A stretch of DNA of 64,000 nt from Theristus sp. LFF4_11. Its lineage: Eukaryota; Nematoda; Chromadorea; Monhysterida; Xyalidae. A program made the position numbers and the translations under genes. The notes beneath the pieces were generated by a model. That model saw nothing but the letters and a program-made list of their open reading frames with translations. It made no database searches and was not told the DNA's origin. Shown here in pieces: positions 12,201 through 25,400 of the stretch. The number at the start of each line of letters is the position of its first letter. Within the stretch, counting starts at the first letter, position 1. Where the stretch lies: positions 1-64,000 of the forward strand of contig JASANC010001962.1 in the NCBI GenBank assembly GCA_030248135.1, written 5' to 3'.

Positions 12201-15200
12201 AGTTGAACGGAAGAAGGCTAAGCGATCATAGGCAATCGGAATTGGTTAAATATGAGCTGCACGTACATACGAGCGACTTGACTGGGGCAGGGACAGACGC
12301 GAATGTGTTCATTGTGATTCATGGACGGCACGGAGACACTGGAAAACGTCAGCTGAAAGAGTCAACAGAACACAGGCAAGTCTGCGAATATTTCTCAATG
12401 TTTTCAAAAAGATAACAACAAAACTAATTTTGACATCTTTATCGCCTGTGTGTTTTACCAGAAACAAATTCGAACGGGGTCAGGAGGATGTATTCCTTGT
12501 GGAGGCGGCAGACCTGGGCGATTTACAGAAACTAAATATTTGGCATGACAATTCCGGCTTTGGCGCCGCTTGGCATCTGAATCGCGTGGAAATACTGCAA
12601 ACTGGCAATGGCACAAAGTGTTCTATACATGCAATAATTTGGTTTTATAATCGCGTGCTGCTTATCAAGTAAAAATTGAATTAATTTGATGGAGTTTTTC
12701 AGATGGATTTTTCCGTGCGGCCAGTGGCTGAGTGACAGCGACGGTGACCGTCAAATTTGTCGTAATTTGGTGCCGCTGACACGACGCCAAACGATGCAAG
12801 TCGAACAAATCGGCTCCTTCAACAACGACGATTATACACTAGAACAAAAAAGTTTACTTTTTCAATATTTGTTTTTTTAATTTTGTTTTTTTGATATTTT
12901 GTTTTTGTTTCAATTGTTCTTTCTATTTTGCCACTATATTGTAAATATTGAACTTTAGCGTTGGAGCAAAACTTAGTTCTGAACATTACAGAACATTTGG
13001 TAATTTACCACATTTCCGTGGTAACCGGCTCGGAGCGAGGTTCTGGCACAGACGCCAATGTATTCATTGCCATAAATGGGGTTGATGGGACGACGGGAGA
13101 AATTGCTCTGAAATCTTCGCTCACGTACAAGAATAAATTTGAAGCTGGACAACGTGACGAATTTCGCATCGAAGCCGTAGCTGTTGGAGAATTGGAAAGC
13201 ATAATGTAACAGAGATTTCTTGACTTTAGCAAAGTTGGATAAGTACAGCAAGCGCAGTTTTGTTGTTTAGAATTAAGCACGACAACTCTGGCGTCTGGGC
13301 TGATTGGTTCCTACAGTCTGTTACCGTAGACTGTCCCAGCGTTGGACGCAAATGGTTGTTTCCTTGTGGACGATGGCTGGCAGTGAACAAAGACGATGGA
13401 CTCTCAGAGCGTGAACTGCGCCCGTCGCAGCTCGCCACTGAACACTATAACGCACGTTAGTGCTCTCTTTTTTACCAGGTAATTTAATTTTGCTGTTTGA
13501 AATTGTGTAAAAATAATTGTGTTCTAATTTTTCCTGCAGTTTTATAATATTCACATTACAGGTAATTTGGTGGTGCATGTTTCAAAAATCTTTCGATTTG
13601 TGAACTTTCATAAAGTGTATTGAGTATCATGTGCTGGTTTTCCATTGCATGCAGCACACTAGAAAGTGTGAATAAGTTTACAGTTTACGGTTTACAGAAA
13701 ATGGTTTCTGCCTTCAAATTTTCCATGCCATCTTTTTGCTACAGCTTTCTTGATAATATGTTCATTCGACTATTTAACATTTTATTATTTCAAACTTGAA
13801 CGCATGTGCAAACCAACATAAGCAACTCTTTTGAAATTCAGGAGTTCCATATGAAGTGACCGTCTACACCAGTGATGTGACGTATGCGGGCACGGACTCA
13901 GATGTATTCGTTGCTGTGTACGGATGTAATACTGCTAGCGATAGCGTCATTGGCTCAGCCGTGTCACTCTGTCCAAACAAAGCTGAACGAAAACTTCACT
14001 TCAACCGTGCCTCAGTTGACAAGTTCATTGTTGAGGTCAGTCAATTGTCGTCATTACGTGTAAAAAGTGTTTCACAGTCTATTTACATTAATTTACAGCT
14101 CGACAACGTTGTTGAAATTACAAAGTTGCAAGTCGGCCACGACGGTACCGGTTGGGGTGCTGGCTGGCATTTGGACAAAATTGAGCTGAAACGACTAGAT
14201 GAAAATGATGTAAATGACGACTAGATGAAAACGTTCTTTCAAGGAATTCATTTTGGCATTATCATTTACATCCACCAAATGGACTGACCCTTCGGGACAT
14301 AGGCTGAATTGCACTACACGTTTCCCTGCAACCGATGGTTTGCGTCTGACAAGGACGATGGTGCGCTCGTACGTGATCTGCTGCCGACACTTGCACTACG
14401 CACCAGCACTGTGGCTGAAGGTCAAACACAGCGGAACGTCACAGCAACCAAACAACCAAACTCAACTGAAAGTCTGTTATGGAAATTGTTTTGTTGAAAC
14501 GCTCGCAGTTGAATTAATTTGGCGACAAGCTTTTTGGATTTTTCACTGTTATATTTTCATTTGTTACAGTAAAACAGTACACGGTCAAGGTGTTTACTGG
14601 TGAGCTAGCGGGCAGTGGCACGGACGCTAACGTATTCTTGGTTATTTATGGCAATAACGGAGACACCGGGCGGCGCCAGTTGAAGCATTCGTTGACGCAC
14701 AAAAATAAATTCGAACGAAATAACGTTTGATAAAAAAATCCTTCTTCACTCCGTTGTTTTGGCCAAATGCCAATGCTCCGGCGGTTTTATGATAATGGGT
14801 AATAATATCGTCTAGGTCGACGTATTTAAACTAGAAGCAGCCGATTTGGGTACTCTTGAAAGGATCGACGTGTCACACGACAACTCAGCGCTGTTCAAGC
14901 GCTTGTCTAGTTGGTATCTGAAAAAAGTTAGTAAACTAAAACATTCGGTCTTTATTTTTAAAATTTCCCCACATCTACTTATGTCAATTTTTTTGCAGGT
15001 GGAGGTAATAGATGACGTGTCCGGCAAAACGAGTGTATTCAACTGTGAACGATGGCTGGCAGTCGATAAAGAAGATGGAAAAATAGAACGAACTGTTTAC
15101 GAACAGGTTTAAAAATGAATAGACAACAAAGGTCCCGCCCACAACCAAAATGTTCTGAACTAACATAAACGTTTCAAAAATTAGAATCAACTAACCGAAC

Positions 15201-17920
15201 AACGACGGTCCACGTTGTCGGAAACAAATGCAAAACGACGTTCTCTTGGCAGAACAGGTGACGGAAGAAGGCCAACGACTGCGGCAAGCACTGGGACTGG
15301 AGTGTTTGTTGGTGAAACTCAGCTTGACGAACGAATTGGTGAGACCATTTTCACACTGTACATTTGTTGTTCTTCGTACCGAAACTACATTTTTTGCACA
15401 GACACTATCCTCTATCAAGTGTCGATTAACACCAGCTTAGAGAAAAATGCTGGCACAACGGCTCCTGTGTGGATACGGCTTCTCGGTGCAAAACACAATC
15501 GCAAAACCGATAAGTACGTGCTTCAGTTAGAGGAAAATGGGGATTCGGCAAGCGAACTGAAGCCGGGTTCGGCGCATCTGTTTGACATCGACGCGATGGA
15601 TGTGGGAAAGTTGCACAAAGTGCAGGTCTGGAACGTGTCTCAACTTGCGCATTTGAAAAACGAATAATTTTTAAAAATTTTGATGAGATAAAATGTTTGT
15701 AGATTGGCGTTGATAGTGCATCGCCGGATGACGCGTTGCTAATTGAAACAATCACGGTGTTGTGTTTTCTGTTGTTTGAAATCATAGTTTTTATGCGTGG
15801 TTTCCTGTTTTTACATGTTCAGTTTGCAGATCGACGTCCCATCTAAAGGATTACAATATCACCGGAAAATCGGCGAATGGATTGGAGCGTCACAGAAAGG
15901 GGATGGTTTTGTCCAACGTAGCTACAGTTTTGATGAAAGTCAGACTGTGAACAAAAAAACAGGCGCGAAATCAGACGGTGAGGCCCGCTCAGCAAACAAG
16001 CACAAATATATTAACTTAGAAATAAAAATCAGATTGCAGGAAAACCATTTGAGCTGACACTAGTGACCGCTGACGTTGAAAAAGCCGGAACAGACTGCGA
16101 TCTTTGGCTTCAAATACATGATTTGAACGGCTGTTCAGAAAATATTCAATTGCCAAAAACCGGAGACGCATTCGAACGAGGTGCATGTGACGTCATTCGG
16201 GTGAGGTGGCGCACTTTTCAGTTCAATTTAGTGTCAGCACATTGAGGCCTAAAATTTCCAGATCAACCTCACTGAAATAGACGTTCCAATCAAATTGAAA
16301 TTGGGTCTTTCGAAGAAAGCGCAATCATCGCGTTTGCAATACTGCGTCGAAGCAATTGAGTTGCGAAATATCAAAACCGACAAAGTTTATCCATTCGTTG
16401 TCAAGAAGGAGGAATCCTGGCTGTCGGTACAGAAACGTTCGGATCACCAAGCAACACTGACGTTTCCTGCAAAAACAGCATCGGGTCGCACGGTCGTTGC
16501 TTGTAAGAACACTGATTAATCAAATAATTTATCAAATACTACCCGTATACTATGCCATGAAAAAATGTTGCATGAGTATGTTCAATGATGCAGACACCAC
16601 TTATGTCGTGCACGTACGCACTGGAGACTGCATGGGTGCTGGCACCGATGCAAATGTGTCTTGTATACTCACTGGTGAGTACGGTGACACAGACGAACTG
16701 CACTTGGTGAAATCCTCATTAAATCGCAACAAGTTTGAGCGAAAACAGACAGACGTGTTCACATTCGACGACGTGCTGTCGGTCGGCAAACTGAAGTCCT
16801 GCAAAATATGGCACGACAATTCAGGTTTGATATTTGGCTCTGGTCTGCTGCTGAGTGATGGAACAACGAACAAATAGAACCGAAGTTTGCTTGACAGGAC
16901 TGGGTGCTGCGTGGTTCCTGGCCTCCGTCAGGGTTCACGACGTGCTCGCTGACTGCATTTACGAATTTGAATGCGGACGCTGGTTGTCGAAAAACGATGA
17001 CGACAAGCAGACATGCCGCGAATTGGGTTGCACAAAAATTGATGGTGTCACCGATGCACGGTTGAATTCTGGTGTGGCTTTTTAATGTTTCAGTGTACCC
17101 AAGCGGATTTTGCAAACATCAAATTGTTTCAAGTTGTTTCAATGTTTTAATCAATTTGTTTAAAAACATTCAAGCAGCTTACCGTGTAACTGTATTGACT
17201 GGCGACCGACACCAAGCTGGCACAAAGCATCATGTTTGGCTTCGACTGCATGGCGTTGATAGCGAGGATGTTGAAGAATTGTGGATTAAGAATTCAACAA
17301 AAAACAAATGCTTGCAGCGGTAAGCTTCACATAAAAAGCTGCCTTTGGTGAACACTCTGGTGAAAACTTTGGTGCCCATCTGAAGACTGCGCTCTTCAAG
17401 GGGAGAGGCTTTTGTGCACCGTGGTTTTTAAAGCACCAAAATAGATAAGTGCGCCAAAAATGGCATCCAAATGGGCACCACAAACAACTATTCTTGAGTT
17501 GCCATAAATAAAAATTTACGATTAGTTTTGTGGACTGTGATTCATGTTTAAAAAATATTTAATTTGCAGTGGAAAAGAGGACCAATTTTGTGTAAAAGCG
17601 ACGCACAAACTTGGAGATTTAGATTGGATCGAGTTGGGACACTCAGTTAACCCTGCAGTGCCATTTGATGAAGTAACCGAGAAAGAAGCGCGTGCGAACG
17701 CATGGCATTGCGAAGCAATTAACATTCAGGATTCACTAACTGGAAAAAAGTTAGTTAGCCCACACAGTCGATCAAAAGTGACATCAACTTTTTTAATTTT
17801 AATATTTATTTTGCTGTTTATTTTTATTGCAGGTATAACTTTGTGGTGAACGATTGGCTGCCAGTGAGTCAAGCGATGTCTGGCGGTCGTCGAATCCTGT
17901 GTTCAAACGTCTTGACGTAA
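6255..17920 (+). CDS. LOXHD1-like protein with 16 PLAT repeats
   Basis: A long multi-exon gene. The first exon from ATG 6255 encodes about 200 residues of basic, Ser/Pro-rich sequence with no recognised fold. Then 16 PLAT (lipoxygenase-homology) repeats follow, starting near 7070, 7818, 8330, 8945, 9510, 10127, 10915, 11548, 12240, 12999, 13850, 14570, 15410, 16040, 16593 and 17178. Most show the LOXHD1 hallmarks: TGD..GAGTDANVF near the repeat start, NKFERG..D mid-repeat, GHDNSG..AGWFL, then FPCGRWLATDEDDG near the end. Each repeat is typically split across two or three exons. Repeats 1, 13, 14 and 16 lack the acidic W-L-A-x-D-E-D-D-G loop. Repeat 8 carries an extra basic/Ser-rich exon (11909-12054). 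Vertebrate LOXHD1, with 15 PLAT repeats, is needed in hair-cell stereocilia; by analogy this is a submembrane scaffold, which is inference. The stop is 17918-17920. The junction of exon 1 with the first PLAT exon is not certain. Confidence 0.85.
8357..8427 (+). other. GC-AG intron in LOXHD1-like gene
   Basis: The exon ending repeat 2 and starting repeat 3 must join ...ACAG to GCGACG to give V-Y-T-G-D-V, the conserved start of a PLAT repeat. The intron then starts CAG|GCATGT and ends TATCAG. That is a GC-AG intron of 71 bp; a GT donor in range does not preserve the reading frame and the TGD motif. Confidence 0.6.
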
Positions 17921-18063
17921 CGACAATATCGTAACTGTTGTTTGTTTTCTGTTGAATTCGGGTTTAATCGCTTTTGACAAGTTTTATCGAATGGCTGAAA
18001 TCTTAAAGGGAAAAGTGAAAATTTCGATGTGTTGAATGCATGTTTGCTATGGTTTCAAACGTC

Positions 18064-18069
18064 AATAAA
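18064..18069 (+). promoter_or_regulatory. Poly(A) signal of LOXHD1-like gene
   Basis: AATAAA 144 bp after the stop codon, followed within 15-25 bp by a GT-rich run (TGTGTGTACGTG), the usual downstream element. Confidence 0.55.
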
Positions 18070-18325
18070 AGTTAGAACATGTGTGTACGTGTATTCATTC
18101 TTTCACTGTTCATGATCGATATGATAGGACAGCTGGTCGATGATGGTTGACCTAATATTTGCTGGCAAACAACGAAATTCTCTGGTTTTTCTTTTTGTAC
18201 AAAATTGTAAATTTAATCCTTTTTTGCACACACTAAAAATTGGCAAGAAATTTTTAAACAACCAAAAAATCTAACAACTGGTATCAGTACCGAAGACATG
18301 GGTAACGAACAAAGAAATGACATGT

Positions 18326-18600
18326 ACCTAAGCACACAAAGAAGTTGGGAAGAAAATTTGGTTTGAACTTTCAAAAAATTATGCCATAAATCGAATTTTC
18401 AGAGCAAAGTAGAAGAAAAATGTTTCAATTTTTTTAATTTAAAAAAATCCAATCAAGATTTGTATACATTCATCCTAAACCTAATCCTAAGCCAAGCCTT
18501 TTTGATAAGGTGAAAATGATCAATTTAGTTTTTGCATTTTTTCTTTCCTGTGTTATGGAGGAGGAGCACCGGAACTGCAGATGCAGCTGTTTTAATAATG
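18326..18600. repeat. Left copy of a direct duplication
   Basis: This block starts CTAAGCACACAAAGAAGTTG, runs through GCAAAGTAGAAGAAAAAT and ends around GCAGCTGTTTTAATAATG. The same order of landmarks recurs at 19417-20215, where it is interrupted by a MITE. The middle part (TTTGAACTTTC...TTTTCAGAG) is a diverged relative of repeat family A found at 20340 and in the 36-38 kb field. Confidence 0.6.
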
Positions 18601-19416
18601 ATGCATTACAAAATTGAAAAACGAAAAAAAAACAAAAAAAATTTTCAAACCCCCTATCTAGGGTTAGGGGAAAAAAATCCGAATTTTTTTTTTAAATTAA
18701 AAAAAATTAAAAATTTTTTTTTACAAGTTAGGTTTGTTCGAAGCGTCTCGTCGAGCTGAGTTCATCTAGACTATTTTCAGAACGATCCGGAAAACTATAA
18801 GAGCGAAAATCGTGTTTTATTGAAATATTGAACCGTTCTTAGTTCCTCTTTAGAAAATTACCAAAATTTGACTGTGTTCAAAAATTCCTGTTTGCTGTAG
18901 CTAAGTCGGCAACCCCTGTCGACCCAGTCGCCCCCCCAAGACACTTACTTTCAGGTTCAACCAGCTATGCTATCTGCCACATGGCGAGAGCCCACTCTTC
19001 AAATCATCGTATCGAAAACACGTACCATGATTTCGCGATCACGTTGCGGGCAACTGACAGACGCAAGTTTAACACGTTAGTTTAGCTCAGCACGCAAGTT
19101 TTAACATGTGGCCATGTTATCGGGTATCTGAAAAACGGTCGTGTGATGTGGTATTAACCAACATCTCCGCTCCAATTGTTTAACAGTATATCGCACAACT
19201 CCATTGTAGACCTATAACATACGGCAATCAACAAGATATCATGTTCATCTCATGGCCTACCGACTGAAAAACATGTTCTAAGTTGCAAGAAAACGATTTC
19301 TGAAACGATATTTCAATTCAGTTAAGTCATTTCAACGCTAAACATTGACTCTAGAAGTCATCCAAATCGAAAAACATGGAGTACGTCGGTCAAAATGACC
19401 AAATAATGACATTTAC

Positions 19417-20215
19417 TTAAGCACACAAAGAAGTTGGGAAGAAAATTTGGTTTGAACTTTCAAAAAATTATGCCATAAATCGAATTTTCAGAGCAAAGTA
19501 GACAGTAGCGAAAGTGCGGGGGGTGGGGGGGTCCACCCTTCCCCCTCAGCCGAAAATCCTGCCCGTGCACGGGCAGATACCCGTGTACCCCCCCTCCCCC
19601 CCTTTACCTCGACACGGGTACTAGACTCCCCCCCACCCCCCTCCGCGAGAAAACACGGGATCGCACCCCCCCCCCCTCACGGTGGTCAATCTCATCTCAA
19701 TTTTTTCCAAAAATACCGTAATTTTTGCATTTTTCTTGACGTTTGTGTCTGTCCCTGCATAGATTTTGTTGTTTCTGACCAAACAAGCAGCTTGCTTGCA
19801 CAAAATATTCTGTATTTTACAAGAATTTCTGTGTTTTTCTAAGGCAAAAATTTGGTATTACCCGTGCGATCCCGTGCACCCCCCCCCCTCACGAAATTTT
19901 TCTGCCAGTGCACCCCCCCCCCTCAAGAAAATTTGCTGCCCGTGCACCCCCCCCCTCACCGAGAAGGCACCTGACCCCCCCCCCTAAAATTAGGCAAACA
20001 CCCCCCCTCACCCGAGGTCCCGCTTTCGCTACTGAAAGTAGAAGAAAAATTTTGCAAATTTTTTTTTAAGTTTGAAAAAAAAAATCCAAATTTAAAAAAA
20101 AACGAAAAAAAATAAAAAAAATTTTTTTTCAAAGCCCCTAACCCTACCTACCCCTATCCCCAAAAAAAACACCGGAACGGAACTGCAGAGTGCAGACGCA
20201 GCTGTTTTAATAATG
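19417..20215. repeat. Right copy of the direct duplication, split by a MITE
   Basis: Second copy of the block at 18326-18600, with the same landmarks (CACACAAAGAAGTTGGGAAG, GCAAAGTAGA, GCAGCTGTTTTAATAATG). A 532-bp element at 19503-20034 splits it at AAAGTAGA. The uninterrupted left copy shows what the empty site looked like. Confidence 0.6.
19503..20034. mobile_element. hAT-type MITE with C-rich body
   Basis: Terminal inverted repeats CAGTAGCGAAAG...GGG at 19503 and the complement CTTTCGCTACTG ending at 20034. The flanking 8-bp duplication AAAGTAGA is perfect at 19495-19502 and 20035-20042. An 8-bp duplication with CAG ends is the hAT signature. The body is G-rich just inside the left end, then strongly C-rich, with runs of 7-10 C in repeated blocks (CGTGCACCCCCCCCC-type). 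There is no coding potential, so it needs a transposase in trans. The related empty site at about 18410 confirms the insertion. Confidence 0.85.
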
Positions 20216-20339
20216 GACGCATCTGCATCACCACGACGATGATTGATTCTGCTTTTTTGCTCCCACACTGAAACCGAATCCCTAAAGCTTCATTACTAAA
20301 GCGCACGCGCACGGGCATCGGCATGCTCATGCTCATGAT

Positions 20340-21821
20340 TAGGGTTGTTAAACAAAAATGAAAATTTTTTTTTTAAAAAAAAAAGTGATTAAAAAAAAAA
20401 CAAAAATGCCGATTTTTTTTAAAAAAAAAAAAATTCGAAAAATTTTCCTCTAATATGCTCTGAAAACCTCAATTTTGGCACAATTTTTCGAAAGTTCAAC
20501 AAAAATTTTCTTTGATTATACCTCGTAAAACCTTTAGCAGTCGATTTTGGACCGTTTTACCGACTGATTTTACGCTTCGACAACATCTGCGATGAAGTTT
20601 TTGAGCGTCCCAAAGCTTGGCCTACCATTTCCGATGCAGATAAGGTGACGATTCGCCTCGCAGAGCGTCCGATTGTGCTCGCTGCTCCGTTTGCAAGCGC
20701 TACGTTGTCTGGTTGCTGCTTCGTGACGTGTCGTCGCGACACCATCAGAAGAATTGATCGAATTTCAAGGCGGTATGTTTGTCTTCACTTTAGCATTAGT
20801 TTAGCTGGGGACAATTAGTGACGTTTTAGAGGTCAAAACACAAGAAGAGGCATGGTGACGGTTTGGAAAAGGGGTAATTGAGGTCACCAAAACAAAATCT
20901 GCAAAGTTCCGTCTAGGGTTGTTAAACAAAAATGAAAATTTTTTTTTTTTAAAAAAAAGTGATTAAAAAAAAAACAAAAATGCCGATTTTTTTTTTAAAA
21001 AAAAAAATTCGAAAAATTTTCCTCTAATATGCTCTGAAAACCTCAATTTTGGCACAATTTTTCGAAAGTTCAACAAAAATTTTCTTTGATTATACCTCGT
21101 AAAACCTTTAGCAGTCGATTTTGGGCCGTTTTACCGACTGATTTTAGGCTTCGACAACATCTGCGATGAAGTTTTTGAGCGTCCCAAAGCTTAGCCTACC
21201 ATTTCCGATGCAGATAAGGTGACGATTAGCCTCGCAGAGCGTCCGATTGTGCTCGCTGCACCGTTTGCAAGCGCTACGTTGTCTGGTTGCTGCTTCGTGT
21301 CGTGTCGTCGCGACACCATCAGAAGAATTGATCGAATTTCAAGACGGTATGTTTGTCTTCACTTTAGCATTAGTTTAGCTGGGGACAATTAGTGACGTTT
21401 TGGAGGTCAAAACACAAGAAGAGGCATGGTGACGGTTTGGAAAAGGGGTAATTGAGGTCACCAAAACAAAATCTGCAAAGTTCCGCCATACGGGTGTCAT
21501 TCGGGAGGCGCTTGCATATCATATGTGGTTCTTCGGACTCCCTGATTGATTTAGCACAACTTTGATTTTTGAAATTTTTTTTTTTTAAAAATTTTTTTTT
21601 TTTTAAAAAAAAAACAAAAATGACGATTTTTGTTTTTTTTAACAACCCTAGTTCCGTCATATGGGAGTCATTCGGGAGGCGCTTGCATATCATATGTGGT
21701 TCTTCGGACTCCCTGATTGATTTAGCACAACTTTGATTTTTGAAATTTTTTTTTAAAAAAAAAAATTTTTTTTTTTTAAAAAAAACAAAAATGACGATTT
21801 TTGTTTTTTTTAACAACCCTA
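20340..21821 (-). mobile_element. Family A hAT-type MITE, outer copy (split)
   Basis: Inverted ends TAGGGTTGTTAAA (20340) and TTAACAACCCTA (ending 21821), flanked by the perfect 8-bp duplication CTCATGAT (20332-20339 and 21822-21829). Without the inner copy the element would be about 737 bp. Its body has long A and T runs near both ends and a conserved core (CTCTGAAAACCTCAATTTTG, ACCGACTGATTTTA, GCAGATAAGGTGACGATT). No open reading frame of note. The inner insertion at 20914-21650 splits it. Confidence 0.85.
20914..21650 (-). mobile_element. Family A hAT-type MITE, inner copy
   Basis: A second, complete 737-bp family A element in the same orientation inside the outer copy. Its ends are TAGGGTTGTTAAAC and TTTTAACAACCCTA. 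The 8-bp duplication GTTCCGTC is perfect at 20906-20913 and 21651-21658. The outer sequence resumes exactly after the duplication (GTTCCGTCATATGGG). The two copies differ by only a few substitutions, so both insertions look recent. Confidence 0.88.
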
Positions 21822-22448
21822 CTCATGATCCACTAGCGCACGTGCACACGCTCCGGCCCCAACAAGAACTTGTTCAAAACGCAATTGTACTGACATCTTC
21901 CTTCTTCAAAAGGCTTGGCTTAGGTTAGGATTAGGTCAGGAGTGTGTTTAGCTTTGAATTAGGCTTTCGGATTAGGTTTTGGTTTAGGCTAGTTTTGGCA
22001 ACGTCTGCCAACATCAGTGGTTTGTTTCAGTACGACAGGCCAACCAACCGAATCACCGATTGAATGGAATCTGGCTTCTGAATCTGAATGAAATCAGTCT
22101 ATTGTAATTTGAAGGATGAAAATCAATCACATTCACAGGACAGCAACAACAATTTTGGAATTGGAACGGAACCTTTGCTTAGGTATGGTTTTTTTGAATC
22201 TGGACTGGAGTGCAGTGGAGGAACAAAAAAAACAGGTGTCGTGTTTCGTTGGAGCAGAAATTTATTGTTGAGTTTTCATGTTTTGTTCATTCGAAGACAG
22301 CTGTGGGCTGTGGTCTTCTTGAGCTGTGATCTGTCTGTAGTTTGCTTTGCTCTCACTTCTTGTATCGTATCGTCTTCTGCTAAATCCCATCGACGTAATC
22401 GTGCCGTTTTGTCTTTGCGACTGAAACGCAGCGACGTCGGCCAGCAAT

Positions 22449-25400
22449 TTGTTCGCATTTTTTGCAGTATGCTGTGTTGTGGTTGTTTCAACGTGGGCGA
22501 ACTTTGTGGCTGACTTTGGTGCGGTTGCGAACGCAGAGACCGCCGCCGACTCATCATGCGAGCAGCGTCCGTTGAGCGGACGGGTGGACGTGTTCGATGG
22601 GGAGTCGTTGATTGTGATTGACGCCGACAAGGCGGCGACGTCCACATGGCAGTCGGCCACAACATCGCAGGTTTGCGTGTCATTTCTGTTGTCGCAAAAC
22701 GCATTGAAACTCCGATGATAAAATTATAACGGTTCGATTCGGAACAATGTGTAATACGACGGCAGGTGTACCGACTGAAACTGAGGCGTGCGCAACGGAT
22801 CACGTCGATCCGAGTGGGCGGCAGTGCCGGCGCCTTCCGAGTGGCGTACTCGCTCGGCCGCGATCATCGACGATCGGTGACCGTCAATGCGTCGACGACG
22901 CCAAATGTTTGCAATGAAGTGGTCTTTCTGTGAACGTTTTTGGATCAGTTCTAAATTTGTAGGATCAAAACGGAGTGTACTAAACTCTGGTGGTGTAGTG
23001 GGAATGTGGCGGCTCAGCGTCTCGTCAGCCGATTCCCTCACATAAAAAAAGCTGAAGGGAACAGTTTGTAAACTCGGCTCTATCCTTAGCTTAAGGGCAA
23101 CTGTGATCTATCTTCTGAGTGTCCAGTCTATCCTGATTTCGATTGCTTGAAAGACAGCGCATCTGAAAGTTTTTCTGCTGATAAACTCGTGCCATTTATT
23201 ATCAATTTTACCCAAGTTTATTGATTAAGGACAATTATGAATTTTAAGTTTTTTTAGGTGTTTCGCATGCATGAAGTTGAAAAAGAGTCCCTGGTGCGCT
23301 TTGGGCCGCCATTACTTGCTGACCAAGTGTACATTTTGCCGGCTTCCATGAAAACGCCAAAAGCGGATCTCCATGTCGTTGTGCTCGGCTGTGAACCCGG
23401 TTAATATTCACACATTTAATGGTTGTTAATTGGTCTTACTTACCGATTACAAACGTTGAAAGCATGTTCGAAATTGTGCACTTTTTTCTTACAGTCCACG
23501 GTAAAACATGCGTTTTCTTGCTATTTGGCATTTTAAACTGGCTGTATCGAGTTGGTCCAACGCTCCAACCATTGAGCTGAATTCAAGCTATCGAATGTTT
23601 TTTTAAAGTTTCGAACCGCATTCAGAATTCTGAACGATTCCTCGTTTGCCAGTACAGTATGGTTGTGGACACTTGGCGCTTTTTTCACAGAATACAGAGT
23701 TTGCGAAAAAAGAACGAATGGGATCGGGAGTTGCAGTATGTAAAACCCGATATATTCGTTCTTCTCACTTAAAATTCGAAAGTTTCGCGTGCTCTGTATT
23801 CTGCAAAACAACGCGACCGGTTTACACAAACATACCACCTTCGTGTCACTGTGTGCGTTTCAGCGAGTGCGACGCACCGTTTCGCGGTGGGTGGTCGCCA
23901 CCAGGTGGACGTGTCGCGTTTGCCGCAGACGACGCGCGACGCAACAACGAGCAGCGTCCGTCTGACGATGCGCAGTCGCCAGAGCGACGCCGTGCTGCTG
24001 GTGGCCGTTGGGCGTGCGCACGACTCGCTCGTGGTGCAGCTGCGTGGTGGCGCTGTGCAGGTTGGCGACACGAAGGGATGGCACGGATAAGAAACCGGTT
24101 TCTTTTCACTGCATTCGCCAGTGATGATGTTTAGTTTGGTATATTGGAGGCAGATGTATGAGGTGCATTACGGTGATATGGTGCCATATGACCGCTGATT
24201 TTGGCGGAAGCACGAGAAATTGGAAACGGTCGTGTCGTCCCGATCCGCCCGCAACTAGACAGTGTGACAACAGTGATTGGTTTGGTTTGCCCAAACACGT
24301 GGTTTCTTTCAGACTCGTAGACAATAATCCGAATGGCCAATTAGGTGCATAATGACAATAATCCGGTTTTTCCGTTGGTTTTCGCCGGCTCTCAATGGTT
24401 GGTGTTCACCAGAACAGAGCGGCTGTCTATTTTTTGCAGACGTATTTCTCGATGGGCGGCGTCAGCAGTACGCTGCAGGTGTTGTCCTCCGCCGGCGCCG
24501 TGAACGACGACGAATGGCACAGAATCGAGTGGCGCCATCGTCGGCGTCATGTTCAGCTCGTCATAGATGGCGTCCGGCACAATCAGTCGACCGTGGCGCG
24601 ACCGTTTTATTACTGGGACATCGACGACACGGTACTGTTTGTTGGTGCTGCGGATCTTGTCTATCACTGTCGCGTGAGCATGCTTGCTCAGAGCACGTTT
24701 GGAGAGGGCATGCAATATGCATTGACAAATGGGTCCGCATCTAGAAGATGCACGCCTTGTGTGTGGGTCTATTTGTAAAATTTGTGTTTTGATGTGAACA
24801 GTTATTGTAACTTATTTTTTAAAACATCGAAAATTTTCCGTTGCCGCCTCAATTGATTTGTTCGCAACTTGTTGCCACTAAAGAACCATTATTCGAGCAG
24901 CAGTAACTTGATTGATTGAAAATGAATGCTTGGTTGCCGTTTGGCCGAGTGCACTTATTGGATCGTGGTGAAACCGAAACTTTCCCACTAGTCGTTTCGC
25001 CCGTTCTACTAATAAATCAAATATATCAAATCAAAGTTTATTTGTAAGCCTCACGGCCAGTTCACATCAACACATTCACAACACTTCCATTATGCAATTG
25101 CAAAACAAACACAAACGATGTCACAAAAAAGTAAAGAAATACAAGATTATTGATGAAATTGGTGATACTGTTTCGATTTCACCGTTGCTCTTTATTGCAG
25201 ATTGTTCTTGGCAGCAGCATACTACGCGCACCGTTGCAGCGTGTCATGGTCGCCGGCAATTTCTCCGGCTGTTTTGCTGAGGCGACCGTGAACGAGGGTC
25301 AGGTGGACTTGTTGCGGCCTGTGGACGATGCGGCGACGATCAGTGACGCATTTGAACGACACGCCACTGCTGTCAATGACGCCTATTGCTACGTCAGTTG

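Noticed and set aside
21370..21816. Minus-strand open frame with internal repeat
   Set aside because: It arises from reading through the two MITE copies; the internal repeat is the DNA repeat, not a protein family.
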